Shown: positions 34,957-43,987 of the stretch, in pieces | Position numbering within the stretch: the first letter of the stretch is position 1 | Layout of the letters: the number at the start of each line of letters is the position of its first letter | Source of the DNA: Tubiluchus corallicola | Taxonomy: Eukaryota; Priapulida; Priapulimorpha; Priapulimorphida; Tubiluchidae | DNA: 64,000 bases | Assembly (NCBI GenBank): GCA_030141605.1 | Contig: JAQGDQ010000445.1 | Span: 62,001-126,000 of the forward strand | Reading direction: 5' to 3' | Program-made: the position numbers and the translations under genes | The notes under the pieces: model-generated | Seen by the model: the letters and a program-made list of their open reading frames with translations, nothing else | What the model was told of the DNA's origin: nothing | Database searches by the model: none

Positions 34957-37806
34957 TCACGTGACTATACTCGTGCTTGCCGTGTCTACGGCAGCCGTTT
35001 CTCCTAATATCACAGTGCTGGCTGTACTTGCGTCGCTACAGTCACTGTTATCGTTGCTGCCACTGTTCAGCAACGTTGTCGTCGCGTGCACGGCAGCACA
35101 TATGTTGAAGTTCTCACGAGGAAACTCTCTCTGTCCGCTGTTCAACATTATCATTGCGTTGGCACATTCTTTAACCTTCTCCTTCTCTATATCATCAGCA
35201 GCTAGAGAAGTCGGACTGTGTCCTTCACTCGCCTTGCTAACAGGATCGTCAAGAATTTTTGGTTTCTCATTTGTCTTCTCCGTAATTTCGGTCGTCTCGT
35301 TGTTGACCTCCTCGTCGTTTGTGTCGGTCTGTTTATCTGCACACTCGACGATCATTAAAGCTCCTTCCTCTTCATCGTCGACACTATCTTCGTCCATGTC
35401 GACTTGTATCTGTATCTCTTTCTGCTCGGCAGCTCGGTTTTCTGAATCTGGTCCGGGTTCAGCGTGGCTGCTACTTGTCGTGCTGGCCTGACTAGCCGGA
35501 CTTGCCGTGTCCGCTCTCTCGTCGCTGCTCAGCGAGCCGTGATTCTGGCTAGCAATCTCGATGGGCTTGCACCGTTCTATTGCTCGCTCCAGTTTGTTTG
35601 CCCGAGACTCCAGAGTGGGCGACCCGCTGTTTTCGTTGACGTGAGCGTCGTTCTTTTGCTTGGCGCCTTCGCTGTCTGGCTTCGTTGTTTTCGCAGAATC
35701 AAGTTTATCGGTGAGCCAGTTTTTGATTGAAGGTTTATCGTCAGATTTGGTGGGAGAATCACACTTTTTTACATCATTAGTGGCAATCTTTTCACAAACG
35801 ACACTGTTTTGCTTCGCTCCCTCTGTGGGAGGTGACGATTTCGCAGAACCCTGCTGTGCTCGATACGAAAACTGAGGCAATTTCTTCTGTGCTTCCAAGT
35901 TGCTTGTTAGGGATTTTTTCTGCAACATCTTTTGCTCTGAATCGATGCATTTCGCGAGAGACGTTTTCTGTGCGTCAAACCCAGAACACTTTTGCTGCAC
36001 ACCATTTAACTGCGATGAATTCTTCTGTAATTCCGCATCATCTGATGATGGGGACTTTTTCCGCAGGTCCAATCCATTCAAAGACGAAGACGTTTTTAGA
36101 TCAAAATGGTTGTACGGTAACAACTTCTCCTGGTGAGCAGGCATCGGAGTGTTGTGATTAGCCTCGACGTTCCTGCTGACTGCGGAACTGGCAGCCAGAA
36201 GAGGTTTTTGACCAGCGACCAATGTCCTGTTTGGCTGGTAAGTATACGTCTTTAATGGTCGTTGTTTTCTCATTACAACCACCTGACGTCCACTGGTACT
36301 ATCACTACTGACCGGTTGCTGCCTGGCCTGACATCCACTGGCACTATCACTACTGACCGGTAGCTGCCTGACATGACGTCCACTGGCATTATTAGTATTG
36401 ACAGGTTGCTGTCTGACCTGACGTCCACTGACACTATCACCACTGACAGGTTGCTGCTTGATGCCCACAAAAGTTGGCGACATCAAATGTTTCCCAGAGC
36501 TTTCGCAAGTCTTTGGTGAAACGGCAGATTGGAATGCTTTCTGGAAATCGGACACAACTTCCTTCCCCGCACCCGAAGCCAGTTTTTCTGCCTTTGTGAA
36601 CTGCTCACTAGCTTTATGCATTCGATCGGGCACAGAAGACACTTTGGGGCTGGAGTTCGTACGAGTCTGGGACTGTTTCTTTAGTATCGAATAACTGGAG
36701 GTATCTAGACGCTTATTGTTCGACAGAGATTTAACACCAGAATCAGAGTTTGAAATGTTCCATTGCTTTAAAAATGGATTTGTATCATTACTGGGAAAAA
36801 TCTTTGCCGTTTTATAATCGGTCATGTTCCACAGATTTGGAGTAGTGTTTGCATTAGCTTTTACACTTCCCGTTCCTGTTTTCTCTTCACCGTTGATTCT
36901 GCGTTCTTTCTGCGCATCTGTCGCCTTCAGCTTCTTCGCTTTTTCTGGCAGCCATGTCTTTTCCACATCTTTGTCCTGCCAAGTTTTGGGTGATCGCTGA
37001 GACAGGCACAATTTTGGAGATTTTTGCGAATCTCCAGCACGCATGCCGTTATCATCCGGTATTTTCACTTTGACATGCCACGTTTCGTTCTCGGGTCTTC
37101 CCGGCCGGTACTGCAGCAGGCTATTTGCCATTTTCTCGCCGGCTTTGCTTTTAGCGTTAGAAAAGACACGATCTCGGATGCCGTCTTTAACCACAGACTC
37201 CGGACTTTTCCTTTTTTCGGGCTTAGGATGACCGTCCTTATCGTTCGCTTTCTTCTTTGCCTGCTGAGCATCAGCATTGCGGACGATTTCAGCTTTCATC
37301 GATTCCGATAGAGAAATGCGAATTTTCTCAATTTTATCAGAAGGGGAAGTTTCCTGCTTGTCCCTGTCAGGACTGATGATTTTTGGCAAATCGTTGTCAC
37401 CGCTCTTGTGCTTATGCTTCTCTTTTTTCTGCTTGTGTTTGCTCGACTTTTCGCCGATAAAATACTTTTCGTTTTTCTCCCTACTCTCACTTTTAGCATT
37501 CTCGTTTTTATCAGTTTTTTCAGCTACGCCAACACCAGATTTTGCTACTTTCTCCGACGGCGATCTCTCAGATTTGCTCGAATCGCTGCTCTCAAAATTC
37601 TGGTTCACTTTTTCACCCTGATCGCGTTTTCTGCTGCCGGGTTCGGTCGTCACTTTCTCTGGAATTGTTGTAGATTTTACTTCGTTGGCCATCTTTTTCT
37701 GCTGTGCGACAGCAGTCTCTAATTTGCTCCTCTCCACGTCACTCTTGAGTCGCTTGATGGGAGGTTGCACCTCTTGAACGGTGTACAACAGCTGGAGAGG
37801 TCCTCT
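34957..37806 (-). CDS. BMI1: BMI1 exon 8: end of RAWUL plus ~930-aa disordered extension
   Basis: Acceptor TTTTTTTCAG at 37807. Starts [20 protein letters not shown], matching vertebrate NGPLPLKYRVRPTCKRM, then stays open for 949 codons. Composition changes along it: lysine-rich with [13 protein letters not shown] at about residues 335-350; proline/serine-rich basic patches with many SP sites; a 15-residue repeat at about 663-724; Gln/Lys/Ser-rich repeats; an acidic block ([14 protein letters not shown]) near 1016-1030. The tail is Thr/Ser/Asn-rich. No zinc finger, chromodomain or other fold was recognised. The long open frame, its start exactly in phase with RAWUL and the matching splice site argue strongly that it is real coding sequence. 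Confidence 0.93.
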   Translation of the reverse strand, partial: RGPLQLLYTVQEVQPPIKRLKSDVERSKLETAVAQQKKMANEVKSTTIPEKVTTEPGSRKRDQGEKVNQNFESSDSSKSERSPSEKVAKSGVGVAEKTDKNENAKSESREKNEKYFIGEKSSKHKQKKEKHKHKSGDNDLPKIISPDRDKQETSPSDKIEKIRISLSESMKAEIVRNADAQQAKKKANDKDGHPKPEKRKSPESVVKDGIRDRVFSNAKSKAGEKMANSLLQYRPGRPENETWHVKVKIPDDNGMRAGDSQKSPKLCLSQRSPKTWQDKDVEKTWLPEKAKKLKATDAQKERRINGEEKTGTGSVKANANTTPNLWNMTDYKTAKIFPSNDTNPFLKQWNISNSDSGVKSLSNNKRLDTSSYSILKKQSQTRTNSSPKVSSVPDRMHKASEQFTKAEKLASGAGKEVVSDFQKAFQSAVSPKTCESSGKHLMSPTFVGIKQQPVSGDSVSGRQVRQQPVNTNNASGRHVRQLPVSSDSASGCQARQQPVSSDSTSGRQVVVMRKQRPLKTYTYQPNRTLVAGQKPLLAASSAVSRNVEANHNTPMPAHQEKLLPYNHFDLKTSSSLNGLDLRKKSPSSDDAELQKNSSQLNGVQQKCSGFDAQKTSLAKCIDSEQKMLQKKSLTSNLEAQKKLPQFSYRAQQGSAKSSPPTEGAKQNSVVCEKIATNDVKKCDSPTKSDDKPSIKNWLTDKLDSAKTTKPDSEGAKQKNDAHVNENSGSPTLESRANKLERAIERCKPIEIASQNHGSLSSDERADTASPASQASTTSSSHAEPGPDSENRAAEQKEIQIQVDMDEDSVDDEEEGALMIVECADKQTDTNDEEVNNETTEITEKTNEKPKILDDPVSKASEGHSPTSLAADDIEKEKVKECANAMIMLNSGQREFPRENFNICAAVHATTTLLNSGSNDNSDCSDASTASTVILGETAAVDTASTSIVT

Positions 37807-40800
37807 CTGAAAAAAACAGGAAGCTTTTAAGACAACGAAAGTAACAATAAAATCAGAAAAACTGACAATAGCTTAAAATCTTCGAAGAAAAAGGGTAGGA
37901 AAAGAATCGCATACCAATCACGGACAATAACTACGAGAAATGAAAACTTTGCTTGAAATTTTTTGTCTCAAAAAAACCTTTTTGTCGAAGTTGTGGAAAA
38001 ACAATTTGCGCTTATTTTGTATTTTGTTTGTTAACGAAAAATAGCAGCTTGTTTTAATCAAACATTAAAAACCTAATGATGTTACAAATCCACAGCCTAA
38101 TTAAAATTTGATATCAAACTTGAAAGAAAGGAATGTGAAAAAGGTGGGATGTAGCCTGGATTTGAATCAGCGACCTTCAGCTCACGTAGCAAAAGCCTTA
38201 ACGACTAGGAGGCCATCACATTCCTCTGTGACCCCAGCATGACCAAGCTAATTAATCACCTACTATTTCTGGCTCAAAATGAATGAAATCAGAATCGCCC
38301 TACTGTTAGCAATCTAACACTGGAAATACTGAATTTGGTTAGCGACATACACGACATGAACTTTGAACTCCATTGACAACCGGAAAATGCACTGGCATAG
38401 TGGTTAAGGTGTCTGCAATGTAAACAGAAGGTCCTTAGTTCTAAACCAGGCTGTATTCGAACTTTTTCACATTTCCTGTCTTTCAAGTTTGATATAAAAA
38501 TTTCATTAACATCATTTATAATAATTGTAACATTAGGAATATAATGATTAATTAATGCTTTTTAATTAACTGTGAGCTTGCAAACCAAAATTGACCAGAA
38601 GTCGGCATAGTAAAAACTATGTTATGATGCTTCAGTAGAAAGCACCAAAAAACTTGGTCAAATAGCAGTTTTTTTGTTTTTTATGAAACCAACGGTTAAA
38701 TATGTTGGATTTTTATATTCTAGCATCAAATTGTCAAGAAAATGTTTAAAAAATACCAGAAATTAATTTTCATAACCCCCTACCTAGGCTAAAAACTAGT
38801 AGTGCAATCGTAAAAAAACTTGTATTTTCCAACCCCGTTAGTAGCTCATGGAAGCAGTCATTTTGCTTTGGGTTTTTTCTGTTGCCAAGTCCAAATCTTC
38901 ATCAGGAAGAACCATCTAGTGGATTTAAACATAACTTCAGTGTGCTCCTGAAAAGTCTGTAGCAACCGACATTTGTGCGGTTGGTGAGTGTTTTGCAGAA
39001 ACGAGAAAAAAACAATGGCTGACTTTAATATCGATTTTCTCAAGGTTATGTTTTTCACTGCATAGCCTGCACCTCAAGTTCAACGTGGATTATCTCAGGG
39101 TAGGAATAACATAGAGTGATGAGTTTAGTATCAAAAAGATCCTCATGAAATGGAGATTCAGGATGTGTTAATAACCAGCAAAGCTTAATTGACGACTTGT
39201 GGACGATTTTACTACGCAAGCACACATTAATTAATGCAGTTTAATTAATGAATGATTAATTATGCTTTACCCTCCTCCAGGCATAGATGTAGGCAATATC
39301 CATTAAGGTATATTCATCCTTCAGTGATTCATCCGCCTGATGATATATTTCCACCTGAAAAAACGTCATCAGTAGTGGATTACATTTCACATGCAAAATG
39401 TCCGAGTGCCGAAGAATCCATTGAAATTGGTGCCCCAAGTAGACAGTGCCCCAAAAACTAGCCCCCAAATAAATTTATATCACATTTTGATACTTTAATG
39501 TCAACGATACTTTACGAGAATGTTCTTTACACAGCATTGAGTAAATATCAGTAGTTTTTAAGCACTGGATTTAGGTGCAAACTCTATTTGGGAATGGGTC
39601 AATTGATCTTTCTTCAGTTAATGTGTTAAAAATGTTTTTGCAAAGTTTCACTGATGTACGCAAAGGGAGATTTGAATCGATTTTGGAAGGCACTTTGGGG
39701 GCGCCATTTACATAAATCACCAATTTGACTCAAGAATTAACAATAAACGATCTTCGTGGTCGTTATTCATTATTTAAGAACAGAATATATTCACAAAGTA
39801 TGATTTAAACTGATTGAGGGGGGGGGTACTTTTGGGGGCGCTCTCATCAAGGTACTATTTTGAAAACCTAAACAGTAACCAGTAAGACTATCAAATGATT
39901 CCTTTTTGTAACAGAGTTTCAATAACATTCTACTAATAAAAATATAGACAAAACTATACAAACAATACTTATCAAATTACAACAAGAAGAACTTTAGCAC
40001 CTAGTATTAAAAAAATTCATTCTGGAAAATTGCGTATCCTTTCATTTTCATATAAGGCATGTATTTTGTAACATACCACAAGCAGTTACCGGGTCTGCTT
40101 TTATTTCAGAACCACATAACAAACAATTGCAAGTATTACACAAAAAGTACTGCATTTGTCTAGCCTGCTTAAATATAAGCACGCTATGGTATATGTGATT
40201 AACGATAACCACCTTGGCAGTAGGTAATAGTGCTATTAATATACCACAAACACTTGTGCAATAGAGATGGGCAACACTTAACTATCAGCCTAGGGCGATG
40301 TGCACGTCTATATACGTACCCCCCACCCAATTAACTACTTAAAGTGGTGAAGTGCGCAAAGCAACAGTTCTTTTATTCTTAGTGAAAAGAAATTTCCCAA
40401 CCAGCATAACTGACAATTCTGAACGTTGCAAAAAAACACACCTTTACATTCTGTGGCAGATCAAACTTGAGTTTTATGAATTTCTTTAAATGAGCTACGG
40501 TAACGGCTGCCGGACAACAGAGGAACCTTTTGTTTGTCTCCTGAAAAAAGGTAAATATGGAATAGCATTACGAAGAACAATAACAAAAAAATGGACGATT
40601 GTTGGAGGGAGTTTATTTAAACATCAATTTAACATAAAAGCTGAAAGTAACTTAAAATTTGATACTAATTTTATTAAGTTTCATGGCTTCCTTTCTAATG
40701 AAACAGCCCCAAGGTCACATTTTCCCACAAAACATTTTGCTCGGCTTCACATCTGAAAGCAACGGCTTCCTTGGCTACCATAAATACACTTATAATTAAC

Positions 40801-43800
40801 AATACGTGAACATCCTACATAGTCCTCATTTGTAACGCAAAGCCAGCAGTAGCCCGTTACGGGACGACGTAGCCCTCTCGCAAATTCTAAGTAAGCCTAC
40901 TAAACCCACCGTTGCACGGGCTATCTATCCATGGCCAGCACCACCCATGGCGCGTTCCCATTCTCCAAAATAAGAGGTATAAGTTTTGCAAAAAACATTT
41001 TGGAGGTTTTTTCCCCCACTTAAATTTGGGTACATATATGTGTGTATATGTACATCATTGTACATACAAGTAAGCAATATGGTGCACTGTAATACAAGTA
41101 AGTGGTGCACTGACAGATGATCACATAATTCATATTCGTAACTATTTAAAAAAAATTTCACTCCTTAAGGCTCACTCAAAGTCGTAATTACATATTATGT
41201 TTTCCTTTCTCAACTCTCAGGTTTATTGCTCTTATACCATTGCTATTATTACATCATTTACGTCATCCTTATTTACATTAAGTTGTCTACAGAAGCATGC
41301 ATAACTGTAATCATTTTTTCATTTAAGTAAGGCGAGTGTGTTAATGACCGTACGGTCGTACACTCACCTCGCACTACTTAAATTATTTTATTTAAAGTTT
41401 ATTAATGTGTTTGATATTGTATTTTTGATGTGTGAAATAAAATTTATAGTTCATAGTTCATATAACAAAACAGTAAATACAACATAAAAAGAAACACTTA
41501 CCGCAGAAGGACCCTTTTTCAACTCCAACTTGTTAGTCCTGAAATTGGAACAACATTTTTTAACATTTCAACAGACAAAACAGAATACAATACAGTCAAC
41601 CTCGGGTATAACTGACATTCGCTTATAAGGGGCCACCAACACTGCTCCCGATTTTTCGTAACGTATTTCCATAAGGTAGTCGGATATAAGAGACTTTCGG
41701 TTAAAGGAACGATATCTTCACGTCCAGCGTAATAGAAACCCAGGTAAATAACCTCGCATATTCCTATGATCAAATATTTTTCACATACTAAAAAGCCTAT
41801 GCCGAGACTCCGCGCGGGCCCGACTGTATTCCCTTGGACTAGTAGTAGCATTCCCTTCAGCCTGGTAGTTCCAGGAATTTTCTGGAATCATGCAATACGC
41901 ACACATGACGATTGGATGTATTTCCATTAATTATATATATTACATACATTGCGACAAACAGTTCATTGGGCACTAGGCTACCAGATCAGGTATATAGAGC
42001 TCGCAGCTCGCAGGTTTAGATACACCCTCGGTCTGACTCAACTTCGGCTACAAGGGACATCCGACATAAAGGACGATTTTTTCCGGTCCGGAGGTGTCCC
42101 TTATATTCGAGGTTGACAGTAGTTCTAGCAATACGAGAAATACGTGCAGAAATGATAGAGTATAGCCAGCAACATCAGTGCATTACCATAAAGCAAGTAG
42201 CAAAACCTAGTCGACTGTGAAAAAAAATTTGATCTCATTTAGTTGTGCCATCAGTAATTATCTTTGTTTCTTTCTGCGGCACAAATTATACACAAATTTT
42301 TTACCCTGATTGGAAATATTCTATGGACAAGCTGATATGTTCGTCGGGTGTGTAGATGATGCGTTGCCGAGCGTCGATCTCTCCCCGGTCTTCCGCGTTC
42401 GAGAACGACGTAGCGGGAATAGAATGCTGCGCATAGAGCTCTCGACGCCGCTGCATCTCGTCTACAAGTGAAAAACAAAAGTACATTTTCTTAGTTACAA
42501 ATAGTGAAAAATAACAGCTCTTAGAAGACAATCCAATTTCACATTTTATTTGTACAACGAAATCTTGTTACATACATGTTTATAACCCAAACAATTTCTT
42601 CTCCTCTCAATACAGGTTTAGACCAGACGGCTTAGCCTAGTTGTAACGCGTCCACTTTTCGTCTGGGAGGTCGTGAGTTCGATACAGCGGCCGGGTCATA
42701 CCAAAGACGTTAAAAATGGTACCTGCTTTGCCCTGCCTGGCGCGTGGTATTTAGGGTAAAAGTGGGGTAATAATAGTCTCTGTTATGTAGTTGTAGGTTG
42801 TTATTTACAGTCGGCGATAACAGCTCTTTGAGCTAATGTTAATTGATGACCCAAAAGCCGACTTTAAATAAAGATTATTATTATTATTATTATTATATGA
42901 CAATGTAATCCATGTAAATGTCACTTTTAGGAACTAAAATATTAGTTAGTAATTGGCTACATGCAATTTTGTCCTAAATGTATCCTCTTTCCCTCCTTTT
43001 ACTGATCATATTCAACACTTCACTTCCCTATTTTGCCTCTCTTACAAACAATGCATGCATTAGACAAGAATTCTCTCTTTTATTGTATCATGTTAGCTGT
43101 CGTACATAAGAATTTTTTTCTGTTATTGCATCGTCTGAGATTAGTAAATACCGTTCAGCTGACTAACAAACTTGCTTAAAAAACCAAAGTTTTTAAACAG
43201 AGACCGCAGAGGGCAGCACAGTGTAATTTTATCTGCCATGTGTACAAGTTTAGAAAGAATGCAATCCATTCAATTGGCATTCACACCACCAGTAATTCTT
43301 ACTGAAATACTTACTTTGAAAGAGACCAGGCACCAACTTGTAGACGATGTCTTGTAGCGTTCTGTCTGGTCTGTAAAAAAGGAACATGCGATGATTACAA
43401 ATTGCTAAACAGAGCTTTTATGCATGGGACAACACAGATTTTGGAAGTGCAAAATTGCAAATCAATTACCACACGACCCAGCCAATCCTACAATTCGTCG
43501 TTTAACGTGCTATAAGTGCTAGAGACAGACAATACACTGATCTTTTTGTAAATGCGATAAATCTGTTTAATTTACTCCAAAATACTCTCGTTTACTTTCA
43601 ATTACTGCTGTTTTACCTGATATTGAGAAGTGGTCGAGTCTTGTGCACCTGAACATCACAGATGGGACAGTATTTGCTGCTCTCCAGGTACCGGACAATG
43701 CAAGTCTTACAAACTGAAATAGAATTAAGATGTTAATTAATTACTTAATTTCTTCTTACATTACCTTATATAATTAGTTAGATGAAATAAGCCAGGATGC

Positions 43801-43936
43801 GATGTAGGGAAGGAGTTCTTAAGCTGCAAAGAAGTCCTTCAATGAACTAATAGCCCATCATGCCAGGGTTCTCAAAACTCAATATCCCCCCTCTCTCTCT
43901 TTTTCTCTCTTCCCCTTTCTCTCTTGTTCTCTGTTG

Positions 43937-43987
<51 letters not shown>

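Noticed and set aside
34931-35491. 186-codon plus-strand frame antisense to BMI1 exon 8
   Set aside because: Shadow of a biased coding exon; Leu/Ser/Val-rich reverse of Lys/Glu/Ser/Asn codons.
38390-38460. Functional tRNA gene
   Set aside because: A- and B-box-like blocks are present but no full cloverleaf could be drawn and the 3' part is shared with other SINE-like copies.
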